Counted from the stretch's first letter, positions 1-8,689 are shown. The stretch: DNA of 64,000 bases from ZC4RG30 sp963812195 (GCA_963812195.1 CAWEUI010000011.1:169334-233333), one strand, 5' to 3'. A program made the numbers and translations. The notes: generated by a model from the letters alone, not told the origin.

Positions 1-39
1 CCACCTCGACGCAGCGGCGCCCCGGGCAAACAGGCAGGT

Positions 40-1194
40 TCACAGGCTGTCCTGCGCGGTGCGGGCCACGCGCTCGGCGGCCACATCATTGGCGATGTTC
101 ACGATGTCCCCGTCCTTCAGGAACCCGGCGCCCTTGACCGCCACGACCTCGCCGGCCGCCAGGCCGTCGGAGATCTCCATTTCATCGCCGTACACGCCGG
201 CCTGCGTGACGCGGCGGCGCTCGACCGAGTTCTTGCCCTTGAGCACGAACACGTAGCTGTAGCCGTCCTGCACCACGACGCTGGCCACGGGCACCAGCAG
301 TCCGGGGCCGGTGCCGGCCTCGATCTTGCCGCGCGCGAACATGCCGGGCCGCGCGTCACCGCCGGTGATGTCCACGTACACCAGGCCGGTGCGGTTGCTG
401 GTCTGCACGGTTGGTGCGACGGTGCGCACGCGGCCCTTGAGTATGGCACCGTCCACCGCGGTGACTTCCGCGGCCTGTCCGACCTTGATGCGTTGCAGCT
501 GCGCCTCGGGTACTTCGGCGCGCCACTCCACGCGATCCTTGCGCAGCATGCGCAGCATTTCCGCGCCGGTCTGCGCGATCTGGCCGACGCTGACAGAGCG
601 CGAGGTGATCGTGCCCCAGTCCGGCGCCGTGACTGTGCCGTAGCGCAGGCGCAGCTCGGCGGTGGTCACGTCCGACCGGGCGGTATCCACACGGGCCTTG
701 GCGGCCACATCGTCGGCCTTGAGTTGATCCAGGTTCGCCATCGACAGCGCGCCGGAAACGGACACCGATTCACCACGGCGCAGGGCCGCGGCGGCGTTCA
801 CTTCCGCCGCCTGCGCGCTGCGCAATGCCGCGCGCTTGGATTCCAGGTCCGCCTGCAGCAGGTCGGTGGACAGCCGCACCAGTGGCTGGCCCTTCTTCAC
901 ATGCGAGCCCACGTCCACCAGCACCTCGGCCACGCGGTAACCGCCGACTTCCGGGCTGATGATGATTTCCTGCCAGGGGTAGATGGAACCCGTGGCCGGC
1001 ACGGTGCGCACCAGTTGCCGGTCTGCCACGCGGGTGGTGGTGATGGTCAGCGCCGCACTTTCGTTGGCCTTGGTCCTGGAGGCGCTTGCGCCGCCGCTGT
1101 CCGACTGCCCGGATTTACCCCAGCCGCAACCGGCCAGCAGGGCCATCAGCAGCAGAATGGGGAGGGAGGCGTAGCGGGGCGGGCGGGGGCGCAT
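40..1194 (-). CDS. RND efflux periplasmic adaptor (membrane fusion protein), lipoprotein
   Basis: The 384-aa protein has a signal peptide with lipobox LLAGC (Cys about 23), so it is probably anchored to the inner membrane facing the periplasm. A lipoyl-like half (ISPEVGGYRV, DVGSHVKKGQPLVRLS) is followed by an alpha-hairpin at about residues 115-185, the second lipoyl half (TVTAPDWGTITSRSVSVGQI) and C-terminal beta-barrel domains. This is the order of HlyD/AcrA-type adaptors, which link an inner-membrane RND pump to an outer-membrane channel. The pump gene is not in the window and would lie just beyond the left edge. The gene is divergent from a MarR regulator across an intergenic region with inverted repeats, so MarR repression is likely. 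The exported substrate is unknown. Confidence 0.9.
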   Translation of the reverse strand: MRPRPPRYASLPILLLMALLAGCGWGKSGQSDSGGASASRTKANESAALTITTTRVADRQLVRTVPATGSIYPWQEIIISPEVGGYRVAEVLVDVGSHVKKGQPLVRLSTDLLQADLESKRAALRSAQAAEVNAAAALRRGESVSVSGALSMANLDQLKADDVAAKARVDTARSDVTTAELRLRYGTVTAPDWGTITSRSVSVGQIAQTGAEMLRMLRKDRVEWRAEVPEAQLQRIKVGQAAEVTAVDGAILKGRVRTVAPTVQTSNRTGLVYVDITGGDARPGMFARGKIEAGTGPGLLVPVASVVVQDGYSYVFVLKGKNSVERRRVTQAGVYGDEMEISDGLAAGEVVAVKGAGFLKDGDIVNIANDVAAERVARTAQDSL

Positions 1195-1232
1195 GGGTAG
1201 GTCCGGGAGTAAAGGCGGATATTAAGGGGCGG

Positions 1233-1278
1233 ACCTGATATCTTGTGCCATATCAGGTGGCTGATAGAATATCAGGTG
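1233..1278. promoter_or_regulatory. Probable MarR operator and promoter between adaptor and marR genes
   Basis: A perfect 9-bp inverted repeat, ACCTGATAT (1233-1241) and ATATCAGGT (1250-1258), is followed by a second dyad, CTGATA (1261-1266) and TATCAG (1270-1275). TATCAGGTG occurs at 1251-1259 and again at 1270-1278, 19 bp apart. A plausible promoter for the MarR gene (TTGTGC 1243-1248, 16 bp, TAGAAT 1265-1270) lies inside the repeats. MarR proteins bind such palindromes; that this regulator binds here is inferred. Confidence 0.65.
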
Positions 1279-1286
1279 CCTTATTT

Positions 1287-1835
1287 ATGGCAAGGTGCAA
1301 ACGCAGTACATCCATGGTCCAGACCACTCACCCGGACGATCGTTCGCCGCCAGAGCAGATCGGGTACCTGCTGAAGCGCCTCATGCATCAATTCCGGCAT
1401 CAGGTCGAAGAACGTCTGCGACGCAGTACCGATGTTTCCTTCGCGCATCTGGTAGTGCTGGACCAGCTCCAGCAGGAGCCGGGCATTGCCGGTGCCCGCC
1501 TGGCGCGGCGGCTGCTGGTCACGGCGCAAACCATGACGGGCCTGCTGCGGCGCCTGGAGGCCGACGGGGCGATAGAGCGCCGGCCCGACCCGCACAATCG
1601 CCGTGCCGACCGCTGGTATCTGCTGCCGGCGGGTCTGGAACGACTGAACTCGGCGCGTGGCGCAGGCGCCCCGGTCATGGCAAAGATGTTGTCGCAATTG
1701 TCCCCACAGGAAGTGACAGAGCTGCAGGGTTATCTGGAGCGCTGCGTGGAAGGGCTCGAATCGCCTGATCCGTCACACGTCGAAACCGGTATGGACGCCG
1801 TGCAGGACTCCGGAGTACTGCGTTCGGTCTCATGA
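1287..1835 (+). CDS. MarR-family transcriptional regulator
   Basis: Winged-helix regulator of 182 aa. The helix-turn-helix and wing can be read at IAGARLARRLLVTAQTMTGL and RPDPHNRRADRWYLL, the usual MarR positions. The start at 1287 is chosen because AGGTG (1274-1278) sits 8 nt upstream. A GTG further upstream at 1245 would place the start inside the operator, and the ATG at 1314 lacks a well-spaced ribosome-binding site. The gene is divergent from the efflux adaptor, which it probably represses together with itself. Its stop overlaps the next start (ATGA at 1832), so the MOSC gene is translationally coupled. The ligand is unknown. Confidence 0.85.
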   Translation: MARCKRSTSMVQTTHPDDRSPPEQIGYLLKRLMHQFRHQVEERLRRSTDVSFAHLVVLDQLQQEPGIAGARLARRLLVTAQTMTGLLRRLEADGAIERRPDPHNRRADRWYLLPAGLERLNSARGAGAPVMAKMLSQLSPQEVTELQGYLERCVEGLESPDPSHVETGMDAVQDSGVLRSVS

Positions 1836-2659
1836 GTGCCACGCTCGCTGGCCTCTTCATTCATCCCGTCAAATCCGCCGCCGGCATGGCCTGTGGCAGT
1901 GCGCGGCTCGGGCCGTATGGCCTGGAGCACGACCGCGAGTGGCTGGTCGTGGACCAGAACGGGCGCTTCGTCACGCAGCGCGAGGAAGCACGGCTGGCAT
2001 TGCTGGCCACCGCGATCGACGACGGCGCGCTGCGGCTGGCCAATCCACAAGGGCCCGGTCCGTCACTGGATCTGCAGCACGAGGGCGCGGTGCGCGAGGT
2101 GCAGGTGTGGCGTTCGGTGTGCGCGGCATTCGATGCCGGCGACGAGGTCGCGCAATTCCTTTCCGGCTGGCTCGGCCGGCCCCTGCGGCTGGTGCGTTTC
2201 GATCGGCGCCGCGCGCGACTGGCCAACCACGACTGGACCGGCGGCCGCGATGTGCCCACGCTGTTCCCCGATGGCTATCCGTTGCTGGTGCTGTCGGAAG
2301 CCTCCATCGCGGATCTGTCACAGCGGGTAGGGCGCAGCCTGCCGGTGCAGCGCTTCCGTCCCAACCTGCTGCTGGGTGGCGTCGCGCCCTATGCCGAGGA
2401 TCAGTTCGCTGCCATCCAGATGGGTGCTGCGCGCATCCAGCTCACCAAGGCATGCACGCGCTGCGTGATCACCACCGTGGATCCGGCTCGCGGCGAACGC
2501 GATGGCGAGGAGCCGCTGCGCACCCTGAAGAAGTACCGGCACGACGCCGCGCTGCGCGGCGCGGTTTTCGGCCGCAATGCCTACGTGCTGGAGGGCGAGG
2601 GCACTGTGCTCACGTCCGGCATGCCGGTTGCAGTGGCCGCTGCCCGCACCGCGGGCTGA
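1832..2659 (+). CDS. MOSC domain-containing protein (YcbX-like)
   Basis: The 275-aa protein opens with an N-terminal MOSC beta-barrel (LFIHPVKSAAG, LEHDREWLVVDQNGRFVTQR) and ends with a MOSC domain containing CTRCVITTVDP. The conserved second Cys of that motif binds the molybdenum cofactor in YcbX and mARC relatives. Such proteins reduce N-hydroxylated compounds or transfer sulfur, using reducing partners. YcbX has an extra C-terminal ferredoxin domain that is absent here, so this is the short form and needs an external electron donor. Start overlaps the MarR stop by 4 nt. The 3' end overlaps the convergent hydrolase gene by about 79 bp. Confidence 0.85.
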   Translation: MSATLAGLFIHPVKSAAGMACGSARLGPYGLEHDREWLVVDQNGRFVTQREEARLALLATAIDDGALRLANPQGPGPSLDLQHEGAVREVQVWRSVCAAFDAGDEVAQFLSGWLGRPLRLVRFDRRRARLANHDWTGGRDVPTLFPDGYPLLVLSEASIADLSQRVGRSLPVQRFRPNLLLGGVAPYAEDQFAAIQMGAARIQLTKACTRCVITTVDPARGERDGEEPLRTLKKYRHDAALRGAVFGRNAYVLEGEGTVLTSGMPVAVAAARTAG

Positions 2660-3558
2660 CGCCCGAGCAGTACGCGCAGCGCGGCGATCAACGCCACCGG
2701 CTGGCTGACCGGCAGATGGTGGTGCGCGCCGGGAATGCCGGTGACCGAGCACACGTTGGGCAGGCAGGTCGCGAGCAGCGCGGCCCTTGCCGGTGTCACC
2801 ACCTTGCTCTCTTCCCCGTAGACGAAGTCCACCGCGGTGGGCAGCCCGGCCAGTGCGGCGCGATCATCCACCGCCGGGCCCGTGCCGCCGGGTTGCATGA
2901 ACACGCGCGTGACGTTCTCGTCGAACTTCCAGGTCCACCCCGCCGCTTCCTCGCGCACCGAATTGGCTGCCAGGTGGCGCATTGCCGCCGCCGGTGCCGG
3001 TTCGATCGGCTTGAGCACGAAGCGGGCCAGTGCCTGGGCCGCTTCCGGGTAACGCTTCTTGGGCCGCCATTGCTCGTCGAAACCGCGTACCGGATCCTCC
3101 GGGCTGCCCAGGCGCGAATCCACCACGATGGCTCGTTCGAACAGATCCGGGCGCGCCTTGCAGGCGTACAGCAGCGCCCGTCCGCCGAAGCTGTGGCCGA
3201 TGCCGATGCAGCGCTTGAGCCCCAGCGCCCCGAGCAGATCGACGATCTCGCCGTGGAACTGCGCATAGCTGTAGCTCTCGCGCTGGTCGCTGTCGCCCAT
3301 GCCGGCGAAGTCCGGGGCGATCACGCGGTACTGGCTGGCCAGCCACGGGGCGACCAGATCCCACCAGTGCGCATGCCCCAGATATCCATGCAGCAGCAAC
3401 AGCACCGGCGCGCCGGGCGGGCCGGCCCACTCCAGATAGTGCAGATGCAGGTCACCGACCAGGATCCGGCGCGACGTGCCGGGCCGTGCGAGCGATTGCT
3501 CGACGAAGGTGGCGAAGTTCTCGACGAGCGGGTCGGTCACGGGGGCTCTCGTTGACAT
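2581..3558 (-). CDS. Alpha/beta-fold hydrolase
   Basis: A 325-aa cytoplasmic hydrolase without a signal peptide. The oxyanion region reads LLLLHGYLGHAHWW, the nucleophile elbow is GHSFGG (Ser about 123) and a C-terminal PGAHHHLPV carries the catalytic His. The architecture fits esterases and C-C bond hydrolases of the Abhydrolase_1 family; the substrate cannot be told. The last 79 bp overlap the 3' end of the MOSC gene on the other strand. Its start lies only about 30 bp from the divergent secreted hydrolase at 3589, so the two probably share a promoter region. Confidence 0.85.
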   Translation of the reverse strand: MSTRAPVTDPLVENFATFVEQSLARPGTSRRILVGDLHLHYLEWAGPPGAPVLLLLHGYLGHAHWWDLVAPWLASQYRVIAPDFAGMGDSDQRESYSYAQFHGEIVDLLGALGLKRCIGIGHSFGGRALLYACKARPDLFERAIVVDSRLGSPEDPVRGFDEQWRPKKRYPEAAQALARFVLKPIEPAPAAAMRHLAANSVREEAAGWTWKFDENVTRVFMQPGGTGPAVDDRAALAGLPTAVDFVYGEESKVVTPARAALLATCLPNVCSVTGIPGAHHHLPVSQPVALIAALRVLLGRQPAVRAAATATGMPDVSTVPSPSST

Positions 3559-3588
3559 GGCGCGGTGGTCTCTAGTTTAGTGCGTGCG

Positions 3589-5130
3589 ATGCAGCACCGT
3601 GCCCTGATTCGTGGCCTGTGGTTCTGGGTTCCCGTGATCCTCGCGATGACATGGGTGGCCCGATGCGCACATGCCGCCGACGCCGAGCTGGTGCCCACGC
3701 CACGTGCCACGCCGTTGCCGGTCAGCGCCACCAACCTGCCTTTCCTTGCCGCCGCGCGTGCCGCACAGCCGGTGGCGCTGGATGCGCTCGGGTATGCCGA
3801 GAGCGAGTACGTGGTCAACGGGCTGGCCAACATCTACGACTGGACCACCAGCGAGGGCGCCACCCGGCTCAGCGTGAACGCCACCGCCGTGCCCTATGCC
3901 ACGCGCATCCTGGTGCGCCAGCCCGCCGATGCGCGCAAGTTCAGCGGTGTCGTCATCGTCGAGCTGCTCGACAGCGAGGGCAGGTACGACAGCGCACCGC
4001 TGTGGGGCCTGTCCTGGCAGCAGTTCACGCGCCGCGGCGATGCGTGGGTGGGGATCACCGTGAGTCCGGCAGCCATCGCGGCTCTGCGCAAATTCGATTC
4101 GGTGCGTTACAGCAAGCTGGGTTTCAACTACCGGCAGCCCGCGGATTGCCGTGTGGAAGTGCCCGATCCGCTTGCCAGCCCGCCCGATACCGAGAGCGGC
4201 CTGGCCTGGGATGCGATCGCACAGATCGGTGCGCTGCTGCGCAGTGGCAGCAAGGAGAACCCGTTGCTGGATCTGCACCCGCGCAGCGTGGTCGCGGCCG
4301 GGTACGGCCAGGCCGGCGCCTACATCATCACCTATGCCAACGCGCTCCACGCCGCGTTGCGCCTGGGTGATGGCGCGCCCATCTTCAACGGCTATCTCAG
4401 TGCCGCGGGCGCGCAGATGTCGGTGCCGATCAATCATTGCGTGCCGCCGTTGCCGGTGGATGATCCGCGTCGCGGCGCGTTGCCGCGCGATGTGCCCTTC
4501 GTGACGGTGATGACCGAATCGGATTTCAACCTGGCACCGTCGCTGCGCCGCGCGGACAGCGACGCACCGGAGGATGTGTTTCGCCTGTACGAGATTCCGG
4601 GCGCCGCGCATGCCGGCCCATTCCCCGCCGGCATGCCGACGGCCACGGATCAGCTGATCGCCGGCGTGGCGCCGCCGGCCGGGGAGCTGTGCGCGGATGC
4701 GCCGGGGGACTATCCGGGTGGGCTGGCTTTCGATGCGATCTGGGAGCAGTACATCCAGTTCCTGGATGGCGGCAGCCCCATGGTGAGCCTGTCGCGCATC
4801 GAAACGCTGGCCGACGGTGGGCCGCGCCATGACGAGCTGGGCAATGCCAGCGGCGGCTGGCGGCTGCCGCAGATCGAGGTGCCCCTGGCCGTGTATTCGG
4901 GGCGCAGCCTGCCGCGCAATGCAAGCGCTCGCGCCGCGGCGGTGTGTGCGATGACAGGTTCCCGGCAGCCGTTCGATGCCGCGCGGCTCAAGAGCCTGTA
5001 TGGGGACCGCAAGCAGTACCTGCACCGCTTCCGTGCAGCGGTGGATCTCGCCGTGCAGGAGCGGCGGCTGGCGCCCGAGGATGGCGCGACACTCGACAAA
5101 TTGCGCGTGCAGGACCTGCCCCGGTTCTGA
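3589..5130 (+). CDS. Secreted Abhydrolase_10-type protein lacking the usual nucleophile Ser
   Basis: A 513-aa exported protein: signal peptide ending near CAHA-AD, then the long Abhydrolase_10 fold (ESEYVVNGLANIYDW, WGLSWQQFTRRGDAWVGITV) and a late EIPGAAHAG with the probable catalytic His. The position of the usual G-x-S-x-G elbow reads AAGYGQAGAY, so Ser appears replaced by Gly (codon GGC, one base from AGC). It may be a pseudoenzyme, or use another residue, or carry a base error. I start at ATG 3589 because the signal peptide begins cleanly there; in-frame GTGs lie upstream at 3565 and 3580. A short GC hairpin without a T tract follows at 5134-5151. Confidence 0.75.
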   Translation: MQHRALIRGLWFWVPVILAMTWVARCAHAADAELVPTPRATPLPVSATNLPFLAAARAAQPVALDALGYAESEYVVNGLANIYDWTTSEGATRLSVNATAVPYATRILVRQPADARKFSGVVIVELLDSEGRYDSAPLWGLSWQQFTRRGDAWVGITVSPAAIAALRKFDSVRYSKLGFNYRQPADCRVEVPDPLASPPDTESGLAWDAIAQIGALLRSGSKENPLLDLHPRSVVAAGYGQAGAYIITYANALHAALRLGDGAPIFNGYLSAAGAQMSVPINHCVPPLPVDDPRRGALPRDVPFVTVMTESDFNLAPSLRRADSDAPEDVFRLYEIPGAAHAGPFPAGMPTATDQLIAGVAPPAGELCADAPGDYPGGLAFDAIWEQYIQFLDGGSPMVSLSRIETLADGGPRHDELGNASGGWRLPQIEVPLAVYSGRSLPRNASARAAAVCAMTGSRQPFDAARLKSLYGDRKQYLHRFRAAVDLAVQERRLAPEDGATLDKLRVQDLPRF

Positions 5131-5225
5131 TAACCCCGCCTGAGCGCGGGGCCCGCGCCGCTGGTTGGCGACTCCTCATTGCATGGTGCAGAATCGCCGG
5201 ACCAAAACCCCGGGGGCTTACGACA

Positions 5226-6302
5226 ATGAAGAAGAACGTGCTGCGCGCGCTGAGCGTGGCGGGATTGCTGTCGCTGGGCGCCGTCGGCGCCGTACCGGCT
5301 GCTGCGCCGGGCGCCGCTCCGGAATGCAATCGCGCCTGTCTGGAAGGCTTCGTCGAGAAGTATTTCGACGCCGTCGTTGCCGACGACCCGAAGCTGGTCC
5401 CGATTTCTCCCAACGTGAAGTTCACGGAGGACGGGCAGCGCCTGCTCATCGGCGACGGCCTGTGGAACACCGCCAAGGCCAAGGGCAAATACCGCCTGTT
5501 CGTCACCGACGTGCCCGCGCAGGAGGTGGCGGTGCTGGCCACCATCCAGGAGGATCACCGCGATCCGGACAAATTCAACGGCTCACTGATCGCCCTGCGC
5601 CTGCGTGTCCACGACGGCCAGATCACCGAGATCGAGCAGTTCCTGGTGCGGCCGGACGCGAGCAACAACAACCGCACCTACGAGACCGTCGACAACATGG
5701 CGGTCAATCCGCTGTATCTGACGGCGGTGCCGCAGAACGAGCGCCTGTCGCGCGCCGCGCTGATCGCCGATGGCAACAAGTATTTCAGCGGCATGCAGCG
5801 CAACGACGGCAAGGGCGATTACAACTTCACCGACGACTGCGTGCGCCACGAGAACGGCGGCCAGTCCACCATGGTGCCGCTGAAGCCCGGCCAGAAGATG
5901 CCCGACCCGAAGACGGCGGCGATGTATTCGGCCAACTGGACCTGCAAGCAGCAGTTCCAGTCCGGCCTGCTGCACTTCGTGAACCGCATCCGCGACCGGC
6001 GTTTCGTGGCCGTGGACCAGGAGCGCGGCATCGTGTTCGCGTTCGGCTTCTTCGACCACTCCGGCGGACAGACGCGCCACTTCACCCTGCCTGACGGCCG
6101 CAAGGTCGTGGCCGGCCCGGTGCAGCCCTACACCTGGGAGATCGCCGAGATGTTCAAGATCGACAAGGGCAATATCCGCAAGATCGATGCCTTCCTGCAG
6201 CGTGTGCCGTACGGCATGAACTCCGGCTGGAGCACCTGGGAGCAGGGCATGAGCGACCACGCCCGCGACGTCACGATGGAAGCGGCTACCGGCATCTTCT
6301 AG
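5226..6302 (+). CDS. Secreted protein of the three-member tandem family (DUF8021-like), first copy
   Basis: This 358-aa protein has a clear signal peptide (MKKNVLRALSVAGLLSLGAV, cleaved near PAAA). The N-terminal half resembles an NTF2-like fold with YFDAVVADDPKLVPISPNVKF. The C-terminal half has a conserved DDCVRHENG, a QQFQSGLLHFVNRIRDRRF strand and FKIDKGNIRKIDAF. It is the most divergent of three tandem paralogues (the others start at 6337 and 7333). The DUF8021 assignment is from memory of the pattern and not certain. Function unknown; a role in extracytoplasmic catabolism is only suggested by the adjacent secreted hydrolase and PQQ dehydrogenase. Confidence 0.75.
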   Translation: MKKNVLRALSVAGLLSLGAVGAVPAAAPGAAPECNRACLEGFVEKYFDAVVADDPKLVPISPNVKFTEDGQRLLIGDGLWNTAKAKGKYRLFVTDVPAQEVAVLATIQEDHRDPDKFNGSLIALRLRVHDGQITEIEQFLVRPDASNNNRTYETVDNMAVNPLYLTAVPQNERLSRAALIADGNKYFSGMQRNDGKGDYNFTDDCVRHENGGQSTMVPLKPGQKMPDPKTAAMYSANWTCKQQFQSGLLHFVNRIRDRRFVAVDQERGIVFAFGFFDHSGGQTRHFTLPDGRKVVAGPVQPYTWEIAEMFKIDKGNIRKIDAFLQRVPYGMNSGWSTWEQGMSDHARDVTMEAATGIF

Positions 6303-6336
6303 AGGCAGCAGACAGGTTTTCCGGGGGGAAGCGTCG

Positions 6337-7329
6337 ATGGACAAGAACAAGAAGCGGTGGAGACCGGGGCTTGCCGCGCTGCTTGCCGGAGCAGTCGCGG
6401 CCTGCTTCGCCGTGGCGGCGCAGAGTGCGCCGCTGGATCGCGCGCAGCTCATGCACCTTGCTGATGATTATCTGGCGTCGCTGGTGGCGCACGATCCGGC
6501 CAGACTGCCACTGGCCCCGGGCGTGAAGGTGGTCGAGAACGCCAAGCGCATCCAGCCCGGCGAAGGACTCTGGAAGACGATCTCCGGCGGACCGAATCCG
6601 GATTTCAGGATCCTGGTGCCCGATGTGTATTCGCAGGAAGTCGGCGGCATGGCGATGATGCAGCTGGGCGGCAAGCCGGCGCAGGTCGGCTTCCGCCTGA
6701 AGGTCAAGGACGGCAAGGTGACCGAGGCCGAGCAGATGGTCGCCATGCCACGCGAAGCCACCATGCCGAACCTGACCAAAGTGCGGCCCGCGTTTGCCCT
6801 GCCCGTGCCTTACGACTACGCCGATTCGCGCGGCCGCCTGATCCACATCGCGAAGTCCTACTACGACGCGCTGGACAACAACAACGGCCACCTGGCGCCG
6901 TTCGCGGCGGACTGCGAGCGCCATGAGAACGGCATGCGCACGGCACCGACCGGCGGCCCGTCGCTGACCGGTCCGGCCATTCCCGGGCAGCCGCCGCGGC
7001 CGGCCACGCTGCTGGGCATGCAGGACTGCACCACGCAGATGGATTCCGGGACTTTCCTCTACATCACCCGCATCGACGACCGGCGCGTGGAAATCGCCGA
7101 TCCGGATACCGGCCTGGCGCTGGGCTTCTCGCATTTCCGCCACGCGATGAAGCAGAAGGAATATCCGATCGTCAACGATCCGGACCGCACCAGCACCACG
7201 ATCAGCTTCGGCAACGGCGGCTTCGATCTGCCGGCCATGCACATCTTCAAGATCTGGGGCGGCCAGATCCACGACATCGAGGCCATGGGTTTCATGGCGC
7301 CCTACAACTCGCCCACGGGCTGGGAGTAA
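6337..7329 (+). CDS. Secreted protein of the three-member tandem family (DUF8021-like), second copy
   Basis: A 330-aa protein with signal peptide (cleavage near AAQS-AP). It shares long blocks with the third copy: YADSRGRLIHIAKSYYDALD, APFAADCERHENGMRT, TRIDDRRVEIADPDTG, FKIWGGQIHDIEA and the C-terminal PYNSPTGWE. Two conserved Cys (in AADCERHENG and MQDCT) may form a disulfide. A strong ribosome-binding site (GGGGGGAAG) precedes the ATG. The gap to the first copy is 34 bp and to the third copy 3 bp, so all three should be one transcript. The enzyme activity, if any, is unknown. Confidence 0.78.
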   Translation: MDKNKKRWRPGLAALLAGAVAACFAVAAQSAPLDRAQLMHLADDYLASLVAHDPARLPLAPGVKVVENAKRIQPGEGLWKTISGGPNPDFRILVPDVYSQEVGGMAMMQLGGKPAQVGFRLKVKDGKVTEAEQMVAMPREATMPNLTKVRPAFALPVPYDYADSRGRLIHIAKSYYDALDNNNGHLAPFAADCERHENGMRTAPTGGPSLTGPAIPGQPPRPATLLGMQDCTTQMDSGTFLYITRIDDRRVEIADPDTGLALGFSHFRHAMKQKEYPIVNDPDRTSTTISFGNGGFDLPAMHIFKIWGGQIHDIEAMGFMAPYNSPTGWE

Positions 7330-7332
7330 GCG

Positions 7333-8334
7333 ATGAACAGACTGCGGCTCAATGTGTGGCTGGTTGCGGCGCTGGCCGTGGTGGCCGGAGCCACGCAGGC
7401 GGCGGACATGTCCGGCAAGCTCGATCGCGACGGTCTGCTGAAACTGGCCGACAACTACTTTGCCGCGCTGGTCGCGCATGATCCGGGCAGGATGCCCTTC
7501 GCCGCCAACGTCAGGTTCGTGGAGAACCTGAAGCGCACCAGGGTCGGCGACGGACTGGTGTGGAAGACGGCGTCGAGCGTGCCCACCACCTTCAAGCTGG
7601 TGATCCCGGATCCGTACTCGCAGGAAGTCGGCGGCATCGTGGTGCTGGGCAATGGCAAGGATCCCACCGAGCTCGGCTTCCGGCTGAAGCTGGACAACGG
7701 CAGGATCGTCGAGGCCGAGCACCTGGTGCAGGGAGCGCGTGGTGGCGGCCCGCTCAACGCCGGGCTGCAGAAGGTGCGCGCGCCCATGCTGCTCAAGGTG
7801 CCCTACGAGTACGCGGATTCGCGCGGGCGGCTGCTCCACATCGCCGCCTCCTACTACGATGCGCTGGACAACAACAACGGCTATCTGGCGCCGTTCGCGG
7901 CGGACTGCGAGCGCCATGAGAACGGCATGCGCACCGCGCCGAACGGCGGGCCTTCGCTGAGCAGCGGCACGGGTGGCCCGCCGAACGCGGCCGGGCATCC
8001 GCAGCCGGTGCGGCTGATTGGCATGCAGGACTGCACCTCGCAGATCCAGTCCGGCACGTTCCAGTACATCACCACCATCCAGGATCGCCGGGTGGAGATT
8101 GCCGACCCGGTAACCGGGCTGGCCATGGGCTTCTCGCACTTCCACCATGCCTTCACCCAGCACACGTTCAAGATCTACGGCGACCCGGACCGCGACTCGG
8201 TCACCATGGATTACAAGCCGTTCGACATGCCCGCGCTGCATGTCTTCAAGATCTGGGGCGGCCAGATCCACGAAATCGAAGCCGTCGGCGTGCTGGGCGT
8301 GCCCTACAACTCGCCGACCGGCTGGGAGAAGTGA
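7333..8334 (+). CDS. Secreted protein of the three-member tandem family (DUF8021-like), third copy
   Basis: A 333-aa exported paralogue of the preceding gene, starting 3 nt after its stop. The signal peptide runs to about ATQA-AD. It repeats the family blocks LLKLADNYFAALVAHDP, YADSRGRLLHIAASYYDALD, AADCERHENGMRT, IQDRRVEIADPVTG and FKIWGGQIHEIEA. High identity with the second copy at both protein and DNA level suggests a recent duplication, with the first copy older. Function not recognised. The gene ends shortly before a convergent DUF962 gene. Confidence 0.78.
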   Translation: MNRLRLNVWLVAALAVVAGATQAADMSGKLDRDGLLKLADNYFAALVAHDPGRMPFAANVRFVENLKRTRVGDGLVWKTASSVPTTFKLVIPDPYSQEVGGIVVLGNGKDPTELGFRLKLDNGRIVEAEHLVQGARGGGPLNAGLQKVRAPMLLKVPYEYADSRGRLLHIAASYYDALDNNNGYLAPFAADCERHENGMRTAPNGGPSLSSGTGGPPNAAGHPQPVRLIGMQDCTSQIQSGTFQYITTIQDRRVEIADPVTGLAMGFSHFHHAFTQHTFKIYGDPDRDSVTMDYKPFDMPALHVFKIWGGQIHEIEAVGVLGVPYNSPTGWEK

Positions 8335-8356
8335 GCGTGGAGCGGGCGGAGCGCTG

Positions 8357-8671
8357 CTAGAGCGAGACCCGCCCGCGCAGCACCTCCCACCACATCCGCC
8401 AGTCCCCTATCAGACTCCACAGGGGATGGCGGAACGTGGCCGGGCGGTTGTGCTCGAAAAAGAAGTGGCCGATCCACGCCAGGCCGTAGGCCTGTACGAA
8501 CGCCACCAGTATCCACCAGCCGTTGCCGGTCACGATCGCCAGCGCCACGCACACCAGCGCCAGACTGGTGCCGATGAAATGCAGCCGCCGCGACACGCGG
8601 TTGGCGTGTTCGGCCAGGTAGCAAGGGTAGAAATCGCGGAAGGTGCGCGGTGCGGATGGATTGCTCCCCAT
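8357..8671 (-). CDS. DUF962 / Mpo1-like small membrane protein
   Basis: A 104-aa membrane protein with the DUF962 pattern: FRDFYPCYLAEHANRVSRRL, HFIGTS, two hydrophobic segments (about 35-50 and 54-72), then GHFFFEHNRPATFRHPLWSL. The conserved His residues match the yeast relative Mpo1, an Fe(II)-dependent dioxygenase of 2-hydroxy fatty acid alpha-oxidation. Bacterial members are mostly uncharacterised. Short length and complete motif order argue that it is intact. It lies just downstream of the PQQ dehydrogenase on the same strand (18-bp gap) and may be cotranscribed with it. Confidence 0.85.
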   Translation of the reverse strand: MGSNPSAPRTFRDFYPCYLAEHANRVSRRLHFIGTSLALVCVALAIVTGNGWWILVAFVQAYGLAWIGHFFFEHNRPATFRHPLWSLIGDWRMWWEVLRGRVSL

Positions 8672-8689
8672 GCCGCGCCGCGCGCCTGC

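Noticed and set aside
1939..3555. 538-codon forward frame spanning the MOSC and hydrolase genes
   Set aside because: It crosses two real genes on both strands, lacks recognisable domains and has no start context; a GC-frame artefact.
6286..8271. 661-codon minus-strand open frame across two of the tandem secreted genes
   Set aside because: The internal repeats only mirror the duplicated forward genes, and the forward proteins have signal peptides and ribosome-binding sites.
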